Shown here: one piece after another, positions 1 through 13,800 of the stretch
How the letters are laid out: the number at the start of each line of letters is the position of its first letter
Position numbering within the stretch: position 1 is the stretch's first letter
Source of the DNA: Oasisia sp. SBJ-2009
Lineage: Eukaryota > Annelida > Polychaeta > Sabellida > Siboglinidae
NCBI GenBank assembly: GCA_964017155.1
Contig: OZ024857.1
Coordinates: 11,127,735-11,191,734 of the forward strand
Length of the DNA stretch: 64,000 bases
Direction: 5' to 3'
Notes under the pieces: model-generated
Database searches by the model: none
The model's input: only the letters and a program-made list of their open reading frames with translations
What the model was told of the DNA's origin: nothing
Program-made: the position numbers and the translations under genes

Positions 1-9
1 TGTTGGATT

Positions 10-238
10 CATCTTGAGACTTGTGTGCCAGTGATGTAAACCGCTTACGTCACTGGTGCATGCACATTCGAACATCCTATGTCTGTCCAATGGTATTTGA
101 CATATCCAGTACGTCATGGATTGCTTACGTCACTATCATAATTATTAGCAAAGATTCCGCCAATCTTTGCCTTTTTCAACAATGCGCCAGTGACATAAAC
201 AATTTGGCTTACGTCACTGGCGCATAAGTCTCAAGATG
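10..238. mobile_element. MITE with hairpin ends
   Basis: The outer ends are inverted (catcttgagactt at 10 and aagtctcaagatg at 226). Each end contains its own hairpin, such as CCAGTGA...TTACGTCACTGG. TTACGTCA occurs three times. It is non-coding. It may be clipped by the window start, although the inverted ends suggest it is whole. Confidence 0.7.
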
Positions 239-945
239 GCAGCGCCCTGAATCTAAGATAGCGTGTTTTTGATACCATTAAACTATAACTAATTGTTTAT
301 TAACAATCGTTGTGCACAATTACTAGGCACAACCAATATAGTATACATATGTAAGTTAATACTGTGAACCTCTCAGTGACTGGAGTATCCCTTTAAGCCA
401 CAGGCCTAAACTTAGATTATACAACTGAGTAAGTAAGAACAAGTGGCACATCATTTTCATTGTTATACAATGGAGGTGTTTCCAGGCTTTGCTGGATTCA
501 CCTCTCTCCCAATTGCCTCCCCCATCTGACACAGTCCTGAGCATCCCTTGGGTCAATGCCTGTCAGACTCCAGTCTGCAGACACAGACTTCTATCACTTA
601 TACCTTGGCTGCCAACGGGAGGTGTACTCTCCACCACTTTTTTTGTACAGCCCAGGAAGTATAAATAAAAAACGAAAAATATAATAATTAATTTCTAGTC
701 ATATGTTTGTTCATTGGGCGCAACTAGTTTTGGATTTTTAATATACAGTTCTCTATCATGTCACGTAATAATAACTTCACAGCTTAAGTGAATAAATTAT
801 CTTGTCAGTAGAATACCGTTTGTTTGATCAGGTGATCTGACTGAGATTTAACAAGAGATTTAATAAGATTGTCACCTAGAGAATCAACTCTAGATGGCAG
901 GTGGACAAGGAAGCCCTTTGGCTTATCGAGAGTCCAACCTATCTA

Positions 946-1240
946 TCTAAGTATACCCCGCCCGTCTTAGGTATATGTCGATTTTATTTCTAAATATATT
1001 AACACTACTAGCACCTACAATCAGCTGATAATATGTTCCATTCGTTGACTATTCTTTGTGAAAATAAAAATGTTCTAATATCTAGTCTACACTGCTTCTT
1101 TGCTAATGTAACTCCATGTCCTCTAGTCCTTCTCTCTTCCTTGACCGTGAAAAAAATATTTCTGTCAATATTTTCATACCCATTCAATATTTTAAAAACC
1201 TCAGTCTGATCTACTCTGTGAGATGTGATATGATTGACAG
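946..1240 (-). mobile_element. LINE reverse-transcriptase C-terminal fragment
   Basis: The minus-strand frame reads VFKILNGYENIDRNIFF, then RTRGHGVTL, then FSQRIVNEWN. After a one-base frame change it continues FRNKIDIYLRRAGYT and stop. This is the well-known C-terminal end of a CR1/L2/Jockey-like non-LTR polymerase. It is a dead 3' fragment just downstream of the last ALS2 exon seen here. Confidence 0.75.
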
Positions 1241-1304
1241 TTGATCTGTGGTGATTTGATTGACAGGTGTCATGATTGACAGGTATCATGCTGGTCACAC
1301 TTAC

Positions 1305-4300
1305 TGCAGGAAACAGGCGAGCGACTTTCTCAATGAGCACTGTGAACTGTTTCATTCTATCAAGCGGGACTTGCAGAGCTTTCTGGAATGTGGCTGGAAT
1401 GTCGCCCGGCACAATCTGGTCTGATTCCAAGATTTGTGTAAATTCGCTGCTGATGCCGTCAAAGAACTGCCTGAAAGATGTAAATAACTGATTAATTACA
1501 CGACAGAAACAGAATTACCTGATAAATAAATAGTTTTTGCCCAATAACGGCTGCATGGTTGTCTACTTCTGAGAGATGTCAGTTTGAGATTTCACTAAAG
1601 ATGTCTAGGAGTGGCTGAGTCGTCACAAGTCTGCACTATACAGGAATCTCATCTAGAATGATCTTGATAAGTGACTGGTCATATTCATATTACCTTCATC
1701 TCGGCCCTCAGACACATTATATTAACTCTCTAGCTAAATCTCCACATTTTGAACTGGCAATAGAGTGATAATATGTTCCTGCAATTATCTGCAGTGAGTG
1801 CCTTTGTACCTGCTGGCATATGATGGCATATGGAATTACGTCAACATCAAAATCTAACATTCTTTATGAACTCGGCCAATGTGGATGAACTCGCCACACT
1901 ACAGTCTGGACTTGGCCAATACAGTTTGAACTTGGCCAATATCATTTGAACTTGGCCAATGCAGGTTGAATTTGGCCAATACAGTTTAACTTGGCCAATA
2001 CAGGTTGAACTTGGCCAATACAGGTTGAATTTGGCCAATACAGTTTGAACTTGGCCAATATATTCTGAACTTAGCCAATACAGGCTGAATTTGGCCAATA
2101 CAGTTTGAACTTGGCCAATATATTCTGAACTTGGCAAATATAGTATGGGCTTGGCCAATACAGTTTGAACTTGGCCAATATATTCTGAACTTGGCTAATA
2201 CAGTATGGACTTGGCCAATACAGTTTGAACTTGGCGAATATATTCTGAACTTTGCTAATATAGTATGGACTTGGCCAATACAGTTTGAACTCGGCCAATA
2301 AAACTTGAACTTGACCGCAATATGGGATGAACTCAGCTAATGTGGATTCTGATGAGATGCGTCATGCAGCAAAATGGGAAGAGAAAATGCTAATGTTACT
2401 AATCACAGTTTATGTCTTTTTAAATCAATAATTTACACAGTCAGCTAATAACTCAAGACATCTCACATGGTCTCTCACCTGGCTGCCGTGACACAATACT
2501 GGAAGCCACCGAGAGCGAGTACGTCGCAGAAGCACTTGGAGTAGTTCTGGTACATGGCCACCAGGGTGTCGGGCTGGCTAATACACGACAACCTCGTAAG
2601 GTCAAGGCCACTACGGAGTATCTCACTTGCCTCAAGATGATTCACAGCCACCTGCAAAATAAAAAGCATTTGTTAATATTTATGTATTTGATATATCTTC
2701 CATTTAAAGCCCGGGCCTGGTTCAGTCACTGTACATTACTCCAGTTCATTTAATTATGCAAGAACTTTCCATGGGCAGAAAAATAACGTGTGCATTAAAT
2801 AAAGTGTGGCTGAGTGCTTCCCAAAGATGTTGAGACAATGCCTGATTGAACAGAGTTAACAGGGAATAAAGCACTTTGGCCTAGGGACCGAATACTGTGT
2901 TACGTAAAGCCATACGCGATACCTTTAAGAAATGACGTCTATCTTTGGATGAGTGGATGTAATTTGATTTTGTGATCAAACGAATGGGCAGGCTCTCTTT
3001 AGTAAACTGATGTGATATTTTGTTCTTACAGCATTGGAGATTTGATCAAACGCATCCACCAGTAGTTCAAATGGCGTGCCATAAGATGTCTTCTCCAGCA
3101 TCTGCACCAGTTCTGAAGCAACAATAACAGCAACTGATGTCATAAGCGGTCCAGTCTACATACCATGGGAAGACAAAATGTCAATGTTATCAATCAACAG
3201 TTTACATCTCATTCAAACAATAATTTACATAGTCAATTAATAACTCAAGATATAGCTCATGGTCTTTCTGGGCACTGTGATACAGGACTGGAAGCCACCA
3301 AAACAAAGCCAATCTACTGACAGTATTCAAAAATGAAACTATAGCTGTGGGCCAGCTTCCAACATTCATTGAGCAGCAGTTGAACAGTGTTTCAGTGTCA
3401 AAACGCGTCAAATCAAATACTACTATCTGCACTAAGTGTGCGTGTGCGTGTGCGTGTGCGTGTGCGGGTGTGGGTGTCAGCGTGTGTCTGCGTGTGTCTG
3501 TGTATGTGTAAAAGAGAGTGTGTATGTGAGTGTGTGTTTGTGTGACAGAAAGAGAGAGTGGGAGAGAGGGAGAGAGAGACAGGAGGAAGAGAGAGACCAC
3601 CATTCTTTAAGTCCAGAACGGGTTACACATTCACCCCCGTATGGGACCTTTGACTTCCCTTCGCTTAGCCACCAGATAGAATGTTTTCAAACAGCAGCCG
3701 ATGGAATTCAACCAATGTCTCCTCGATCGATCAACAGTCCAGCACTCTACCACATCAACCCACTGCTCCCCACTACTGCAATGACGATACCGTTATGAAA
3801 ACGTGAAAAATCAAACCTGGAGAAAGGAAGGGCTTGAGGATGGCGGAAGACACGTGTGACATCTGTGAGTGGAAGTGTCGCTCGGTCACAGCCAGCTCAT
3901 GCAGGGTTGACACCAACTCCTCCGAACATGGTTCCGCTACACATGCACAGATGGCACCACCCGCAGCCAGTCGCACAACATGGCCGACCTTGGAGAAGAA
4001 AACAAGATTATTAATAATCTCTCCTCAAACCTTTTAGCCCATTGCGAATTAGGCAATTAATGATCAAATCTGTAGTTTGTAAACACTTCATGGAACATAA
4101 AAGTAAGCAACTGAAATGCTTCTATGGTGTCTATATCCTTGAAAATTGGTGTAACTGTAAACAGGGGCAGGCAAGAGTCGTCATTGGAGCAGGAATCACT
4201 GAACATTTATGGTGGAAAGGCAATTTCAAACTAATATTCTTTGAGTGTTTTTACGAAAGATGGCTAAAGATTCGGTTGATTTAATTGTAACACAGAATTG

Positions 4301-4784
4301 ATTCTAGATTGTTAGCACAGCTACAAGCACCATTTAGTTTTTTTTATAAAAGTATAAATATTCATTAAAATCACCAGAAAGATTGCCTCTGGTCATCACA
4401 TTGAGCCACACGTGACAGTGTCGTCCTGTTTTGTGTCCCCTTGTGCACGGACGTGATGCTACGTCTGCCCAAATTCACTGAATTTTATATTAAAATAATG
4501 TGTTTTTCTGACAACTGAATTGGATAAAATTGTAAGAAAATGGTTATGGTCTTTGCAAATGTTACCTGATCAAGTGCAGATATCTGTGTCGGGTGAGACG
4601 TCTTCTCCGTTGTCTTTTGCTCATGGTCATCTGGAGTACTGCAAATAAACATGGACAGGACAGGGTGAGGTGGGATGGAAAGCTCTCTCCCTCCCTCTGT
4701 CCTCCTTCCTCTCCTCCTCTGTCTCACTCTGCCTCTGCCTTTCTGTCTCCATCTCTATCCCTCTCTCCCTCTCTCCCTCTCTCC

Positions 4785-4816
<32 letters not shown>

Positions 4817-7800
4817 GCATCTCCCTCTCCCTCTCTCCCTCTATCTCCCTCTCTCTCCCCTATTCTTCCACTCTCTCTCTTTCTCTCTCTTCTCCTCTCT
4901 CTCTCTCCTTCTGTCTCCCCTATTCTTCCACTCTCTATCTTTTTCTCTCGCTCTCTTTCTCTCTCTTCTCTCCCCCTCTCTCCCTCTCTCTCTTTCTTTC
5001 TCCGTCTCTCCCTCTCTATCTCTCTCTCCCCATCTCTCTCCTTCCCTCACACACACTCTCTCTCTCTTACCTTTCTGCCCTTGTCTTCCTACTCTCTTTT
5101 GGTTGATCACTACATTTTTAACCACTACTGCATTTAGTTCTACTGGTGATCCCCGGGTGGCGCTACCGACACACCTTCGATAATGGCATGCTGTGCAGAC
5201 CAGAAAATGGAAGTCCCTTATCGTATCATACGCACAACTGCCCTGGCTAGGTAGACCATTCTAAATGCTTAATCCAGCATGACACAACCACAGACCTGCT
5301 GAGAGCACCGATGTAGAAGACATGAGTCGAGAGGTCAGGACCGTCGGTGAGAAGCAGCGAGTGTCTGTCCCCGACAGCGAGGTCCCACACCGCCGGATCG
5401 CCCTCGATCTGTGAGGATCAAAGGATCACGTCCAGGCACACGCCAACTCGTCCACACAATGCAAAGTTAACACGTGGAAAAACCACACGGTGTATTACAT
5501 AACGCATTAGTGTGTCATCAAGCACGGGTTTAGATTTTGTTCAGGATCCAGAATCAAACTACAGATCTCAGAGTTGTGCAAATCCGGGATGGACTGTGAT
5601 CCTGATGCAGTAAGTGCATTGAGGAGCATGGCTGGAGCTCTGTGTAAACACAGTTTTCAGGAAATTAGCAAAGATCATGTGGATGCCCATCAGGGAATGG
5701 CCTGGCAGTGTTTTCCGGATATGGATATTAATTGTAATTTAGCAGCCATACAGATGATTCTGTATACCCTGCAGATGTCAAGGATAGGTGAATAAAAAGT
5801 TTACATTACTACATACAATGCAGTAGTGTTAAACCACAAAAACAGGAATCAGATGTCAAGTCACATGAAATACACAAACTGCCACAGCAACATGGATATT
5901 ACAAATTTCGCAAACCAATGAAATTCTTCTGACATACATGTGTTTTTAGCAAATGTGCAAAATACACATATGTGATTTAACAGTCAGTGAGCTGTGCCAG
6001 GTCAGATTTTGTCAAACAATGCAACAAATATATTTTGTAGCAGGGTCTAGGCACATACCCTAGACATTCAAACAGCTACTTAAACATTACCAATGGTATA
6101 ATTTCAATGGGGACAAAAACACTGGTAAAATCTAGCTTTCATTATACAGGTGTTGTGTCGTGCGTCATCATCACAGTACACACAGGTAAGATGACGTACC
6201 TTGACAAGGCGGGGTGACGGTGACGCATTACTTGCGCTCTCATAACCCAGCTGACTGTCATCATTGCACCCCCATGAGTACACCTACAACATAGAAACTC
6301 ACCCATCAACACCATCAACTTTCCCTGTGTTTTTACGCCAACTACACCTGTCCAGGGTCTGTACACATCTGGACATTTGAAATTCAAGGCTATTCAAGAC
6401 TTTTCAAGGCTATTTGAAAAATGTATTCAAGACTGTTTTAATCGCAGTAAATTAACATTGAAAACATCAATCCAAATGAAACGCATCACACTCGACCAAG
6501 TTATTTTACTCAACTAAGAACAGCGAGTTATTTTCGTGCGTCGGCTTTCCCTTCTGCCCGACTGCCACTGGCCTACATCTGTTAGTTTGTTATGACAATT
6601 GAGTCAAAAAAAAATTCAAGACCTTTCAAGACTACTTTATGAAATTCAAGGATTTCAAAGGCCTTGAATTTGGTCCAATCAAATCCAAGGCTTTTCAAGA
6701 CTTTCAAGACCCCGTACGGACCCTGCCTGTCTCTGTTCAATCATATGCAATATATACGAATGCAGAACTCTCATTCTGCTGTGGATCCTCTCATCCACTG
6801 CTGGACCTTCTTGCCTGTGAGTTTGTATGAGGACATACGAGGTGATTCACTGTGGATGGACTGTTTTAACTGTATCACTACTAGATTACCAGTAGTGCTG
6901 TTTGAATTAAAGGGAGGTTGCTCGTTCATTTTTTAAATAAAGTAATTTCACACAGTATAAGCTATATCACCCATAACACACTGACCGCTGAGATGTGTCT
7001 TAATGAATATTTGTTGTTGTTGAAACCGCAGTGTTTTTGGAGGACTCAGTATGTTTACGTGACAGCACACTGCTTTTGTAGGAGGCACCTCTGAAGCAGT
7101 CATTAATGAGACAGACTTCAATCTCTTTTTGTTAACACTGACTGAATTTTTGAACCAACGTTTCATATTAGTATAAACAGCCTCTGCTGAGTGCACTGAC
7201 AATGACGCAATTCATTCCCTGGATGACATAACTGTTCTTAGAACCGCTGACATCATTTTGTCGTTGCCATGGCAGACCTGGACAAGTGGACCTTGTGCTG
7301 GGGTAACTAACTGTAAGACCAGATACAACAACAGCAGGTCTACTCTGACTGGGTAGACATTGTGCTGTGCATTTCACCAGACACACCAACAAGACACACG
7401 AACAAGTCACTAGATGCACACAAGATTGAACCACATTTAACATGAAGGCGACTCAACAATACACAGGTTTTTTTATCTTGTCACATGGAAGTTAGGACCA
7501 GGTTCACAAATGCCCAACAACAATATCCATGATTATTAGTCAACAATGCGAGTTCTTGTTGACACTGATATACCTTTGTGTTGACACTGACATACCACAG
7601 ACACTCTGAGTTGACAGTAATGCACCTGTTCACCGACAGTGACATACTCATGAGTTGACACGGACACAACTGTGAGTTGACACGGACACACCTGTGAGTT
7701 GACAGACACATCAATGTGTTGACACTGATGCACCTCTGAGATCAGACTGACACACCTGTGAGTTGACACAGACACACAAGTGAGTTAACACACCTGAGTT

Positions 7801-10800
7801 GACACAGACACACCTGTGAGTTAACTGACACACCTGTGAGCTGACACTCACACACAAGTGAGTTAACACACCTGAGTTGACACAGACATACCTGTGGGTT
7901 GACACTTACACACGAGTGAGTTGACACACCTGTGAGTTGACACAGCCATACCTGTGAGTTGACACTTACACACGAGTGAGTTGACACACCTGTGAGTTGA
8001 CACAGCCATACCTGTGAGTTGACACTTACACACGAGTGAGTTGACACACCTGTGAGTTGATGGTCAGTGCGAGGCAGTGGTGTGAGCTGGCCGCTAGTTG
8101 GACCACGTGTTTGTCGGTCAGTTCCCTCACACAGGTGGGGTGCAGTCTGCAAGCAGTGGCCACGTCCGGCAGCGTGTTAAACCAAGTCTGGTGAAACATC
8201 TCACACAACAGGCAGCATCACATTTAACTGTCACGCCGTTATTTACATTGACAAAGTCATGATAACTTGCCTGGAATAGGCGATATTCATTATTTCTATA
8301 CAGTCTAATAGTTTCACTACCCCTTTTGCCAAGAAAATAGATGTATTAACACATCAATACACTGTTACAAAAATAATGTGGAAATATGTGACCCAACAAA
8401 TCAAAATCAGGAATAAGTAGGAAAATCAGAGAAGGTGTACAAAGTAATTTTATGAAAAAAGAAATTTTGCACAGTTGTAGACCACCTCAATATGTACAGT
8501 GTGTTGAAATTTCACCTTTGTAGCTCCTATAGTTTCACAGATACAGTTGTATCCCTTTCGAAAAAATTCTGCACCAAATCAAAAATCGACAGTAAAATGT
8601 TCACAGAAACTAGCCATGTGTTCTGTCTGTTTCTGACACCGCACGACACAGTCACTGCTTCTTTTGTCATTGACAATCCCGACTTATTCCTGATTTTGAT
8701 GTGTCGGATCACATATTATTTTAACTAGCCTTCTGTGATACATCTCTATGATTTCTGCAGAAAAATATCTTGACATAAAGTGCTTAGCCATTCCACAGTT
8801 AACTGACCAAGATCGCATGATTTATGACGTGTCTACCTCACAACAGTTGCCCTGACCAACTGACCTGTCCAGTTGATCTCCATGTCCAAGCTGACCCTTG
8901 CTGCCCTGACCAAAGCTCCACACTTCTGTGTCTGTGATACTGGTCACTTCCAAAACACCACCTGCGTGGGAACAATATTCAATAAGGGGTCATTACATAA
9001 CTCCTAAAAGGAGGAGGACATCCCCAATATGGTGATCTCAGGCCATTGACATCATCGTATATTAACTCTTGTAATTAAACGGTTGAATAAAACAGAAGTA
9101 CTAAGGAGGTATTCGTATTATCAAAACTGAAGCCAATTCATAGTTAACACTGACCTTGCAAGACAAATGAAGAAATATAGGTTTATACTTCAGAACACTG
9201 CGATGAGAAATACAACCAATTATAAATCTTACAAAATATGCTATATCACATGCACGTAACAATCAAACAATTTACTTAACTTTTGCACTGACATATTTTT
9301 TCTGGAATGTGAGAACATTTACATACTTCTCAATCAATGCCCGCATAACAAGTGGAAGCGTTTTCAGCAATACTTCCAGGGGTTGGGTTTAAAAATAAAG
9401 ACTGTTTTTTTCCAATAAAAACACGGGAATCGGAACGATTACCTGTTCTCTACCATGCCAGTTTACCTGTGTCCTTGATTTGGGTGACAAAGACAGGAAG
9501 TGACGCTTTCCTCGCGGAAGCAGCATTCAACGTTGACTTCGACTCCACGCACCATGAGGCTGAGCGTGGCAGACTGGTGCTGCCATCTGTCAGATACTAA
9601 AGGCAAACACAGATGACACATTGTTGCACAGCAGACTATAATAACATGATAATAACATGAACTGAGGCACATGTGATGGACATTCAGTTCAATATTTCAT
9701 CACTTATTATAATGCAGACATTAAAATTAATCCAGCCATTAAATGTGAATACAACAGATATAGACAGGTAAAACTCTTGGCATTAGAATTATATTTTGGT
9801 TAGAACACAACTTTAAATTCTCAACAAAACACATGCGTGAATAACACAACTCATATACACCAATTTCAAATAATAACGAAGCATTTTCTGAACAAATCTT
9901 CCATGGTTTCTATAGCAACAACATTACCCAGAATTCTCAACACACCTGGAGGTCACCGGGGTCACCGTCCTCCTGAACGTCACCGACGCCCTGATCTTCA
10001 GCATCACAAACGCCCTCTGTGGACGTAAAACTGAAGCGATCGATGGACGTGCGGATGTTTGAGACGACGTTCTTCGTCCAGCTGGTGACGGCCTCCTGCA
10101 CGTTGGAGGCCGGCATGTAGGACAGAAGGTTCTCCTGGAGCTTCTTAACGAAGGGGCCTGCATTGCCCGAGGCCTCACTCCCTGCACTCATACTGCCGAG
10201 GCTGCTGAGGAAGACGTCGTCCGAGTCCCCATACAGCTGCTTCTCCAAGTACTCCTTCGCTTCCAGTTCGTCGAGGAAGGAGCTTCGTGATTTTGTGATC
10301 TGACTCGGATCGTCGAGTTGACTCTGAGTCGGTGCTGAGTTGACGGTGGTGGATTCTGAGTCGCACACGGATTCCGTCGAGTCGTGGTTAGATGTGCTTG
10401 GTTTAGCCCTCAGGACTGTGTCAGAGGCACTGGCTGGGACATGTGAGGAGTTCTCAGTTGGTTTATCCACAAGGTTTAGTCCGGGAGTGCTCATCTGTGG
10501 ATCTGATTTGTGTCCTGGTCCAGTCGTAGTGGCATCTTCCCTTGAGTCACACATGTTCTCCGTACATACAGGGACTTCCTGTGAGTGTGTCCCCATCACG
10601 TGTTCTGATGCCCTCGTCTCTGGTACAGTTGAGCTGATGGTGGGCTCTGGCTTTGAGTCTGGCTCTGTCGGTATTGCATCTTCTGGTTCACGGGTCTGTT
10701 CTGTAGTAGATGCACAATGATTGTCCACTTCGGGGTCAAGCAACTCCACGGTGGTTACTACAGATGTGCTCGTGTCTTCAGATTCCGTCCACCGGTCATC

Positions 10801-13800
10801 TGTCTGACCAGTGGTCACTACAGGTGTACTCATGTCTTCAGATGCTGTCCACCGGTCATCTGTCCGAGCGTGACCATCTGTGTGTGTCCTGTTATCCTGA
10901 CAACAACTGAGCTCATCTTTCTCCTTCGAAGTCCCTCTCGTGTCGCAAGAGGGAAGTGCCCTATCCTGGATGTCCGTGGCCCTGTGCACCCGACACAGTG
11001 ACTCGGGTCTCCCAGGGTCTTGTGACACAGACACAGACACAGAGCTGTCCAGTCGGCCGTCATCTCCCAGCACTGCAACATGTAGTCGGGTGACACACAG
11101 CGTCACATGCAAACTGACTGTCTTAGCTAAACCACAGTGATATGGAGTAATACATTATACACATATCTTAATAGGTTTTATTCACTTCATTTATTGATAC
11201 TGTGGATTTTACCAATGTTTCATGCATAGTTATAACTGAATACTGTAATGATATTTACATTGTACTGTTTTTAATATATCTTTATAGCAATAATACACTG
11301 TGTACAGAGTTTTATAACTTTATTATTAGCAAGTGACATTACCTATACATTTAACGTTTTAAAATCACAATCCATACAAGGTTATGATGTACATTTTATG
11401 AGGTTAAATTAATATTTTTTGTTATACTTATGTGCATGACATTTAACTCCACACAGTCCTGTGTAGGGCATCAAGTAGGTTTTAATTTTCAGTTTCCATT
11501 CTTTAGAGTTAATTAAACATTTATCCCCGATTTAGGATAAACTTCTCGTGTCATAAACACCAAAGTAGAACAGCAACTGTGTCTCTTCTGAAAGACAGAG
11601 GCAATGTGCCCCAATAGAACAGTTTCAAAATGTTACTACCCATTCCACAAATATGATGTCACACTCCCCGAATGCGATGTAACTTTCCACGTATGTCACT
11701 TTCCACGAATGTGATGTCATATTCCACAAATATGATGTCACACTCCCCGAATGCGATGTCACTTTCCACGAATGCGATGTCACATTCCACGAATGTGATG
11801 TCACATTTCACGAATGTGATGTCACATTCCACGAATGTGATGTGCGTGTGACGTAAAGCACTTACCCAAGTTGTTGAGACTGCCGCCGGTGACCTTGAAG
11901 GGGTTGACCCCTCGGGGGTAGAGCTCTAGTCCGAGGGGGCAGGTGTGTTGGACACTGATGACACACTCCTCCCCCGACTCGGTGTACGTGTAGATGTCCC
12001 CCTTACACCGGGCACATGTGGCTGGGGACTGGGGGTGCTTCTCGATGCGATAACCACCCTTCTGTGCGTCCATTCGCTGCGTCTTCGCCACCAGGGCAAG
12101 TGTATGGTAAGCCCCACACACCACGCTAATCACCCTCCGCCCTACGAGGTAGTCAACCAGACAGGGGCGCAGAACCGTGGTAGCGGTGCCAAGCCCCATG
12201 GCTTCCCCCATACCCCATGTCCATAGTTCACCCTGGTCTGATAGGGCCATGGTGTGGTGGGCCCCACACCCCACTTGTGTGATCCGCACTGGAGTGTTAG
12301 CCACCCTGGCACTGGGCGGGGTGGAGCATGGAGTGGGGGTGATGTGCACTTGCTGGGGTTGTGGCACATGCCCCAAGACGCCACACTGACCCTGTGTGGA
12401 GTCACCCCAACAGAACACCCTGCCCTCTACAGTGACCGCTGCCACATGGTGCGCACCGCATGACACCTGCACCACGTGGTGCCCTGCAAAAGTGATGGTT
12501 ATTGACAGTGCTTACCAACAACAACAACAACAACAGTGATATCATCAAGTGACCTATCCATGACATGTCCTGTTGCCTAGCAACACGGTCCTTCAAACCA
12601 TCAAAAATGGATCCTGGATACATGTGCAGAAATTAAATCATATGATATATTTCATTGAAATTCTGACCACTTATGACAAAACTATGAGGCAAAGTGGTTC
12701 ACGTGACCATGGCATGTAGGAAACAGTAAATTAGCAAATGTCATGCCACAGTAAAGTAATCTGCATGTATTAAGCATACAGTATATAACTTTTGTTGTAA
12801 GTCGGGTGTTTTGCCAACTTAAAACGTTTGTTGCTAATGTACGCGGGTCTAAAGACTTGCTAAACCTGTTGTTTTTCATTGTCCTGACCAACACTACAAA
12901 AGTCTGGCGGATTCGAAAAAATGAATCAGCCAGACTTTTGTTGCGAATATACGCCGATCAGCAACACAACACAACTTTTGTTGTAACAACAATCCAATCA
13001 CATCATGCCACTGCATCACACACCGTCACTGATTACCATGACCAACAAATCAACAATGTTGCTGAGTGACAAACAGAAAAGTGGGAATGTGAACTTATAG
13101 AAACCTGGCAAGGTCAGCCAGCTATAACGCTCTGCACCTCTTACTCATCACGCTAGCGAATGTTTCTTCTCGACGTAGTTTGACATCAGAGTCATTGCCA
13201 CCGGTGTAAAATGAACACACATAAGGCATTTAGAGCATGCTTTCTTTTGTTTGAAAGTGGTGCCATTTTCATTTAATTATCAGAATTTATTATAACTAAA
13301 CTATGCAAGGATTGCAACAGTGACAACAACATTTCTTGGGTAGAGTGCGCATATGAAACACTTTTGTCATGTAGTGTGCATGAACAACGTTTGTTGTGTA
13401 GTGTATGCCGGGCTTTCACTACATAAACAGTGCATGATCTTCGTTAAGACCTGCCTTGACGAGGATCATGCACATCATTTTGATTCTGATATGTACACAA
13501 ACAACAATATAATGTTCGAAAAAATATTCATAATTACACAACTAGCAATTCGACTTACTTCTACGTTTCGACCACCATCGGCGGCCTTCTTCAGGAACTG
13601 AATGTTCAGTGGTCACTGCTCGCTGCTCGCTAGCCATAACCGACCATGCGGTCAGACGCAACTGTGTGATAGACTGGGAGGGAGCGAAAGTGGTGGATAA
13701 AGAGACGAACAGGTGTGCGCACTGGATAAAAGAAGCCATCTGGATTAGGAAGACGAAACCAACTATGAACAGAGACGAGGGGGGCTACAGACTAAGTCAC

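Noticed and set aside
4593..5183. Long Ser/Leu/Pro-rich frames
   Set aside because: Product of a CT-rich low-complexity tract inside an ALS2 intron.
8026..8208. Using the AG near 8180 as acceptor of the ALS2 exon
   Set aside because: It gives the wrong phase after exon 8865-8961; the TTGCAG before 8146 restores the frame and the match to alsin.
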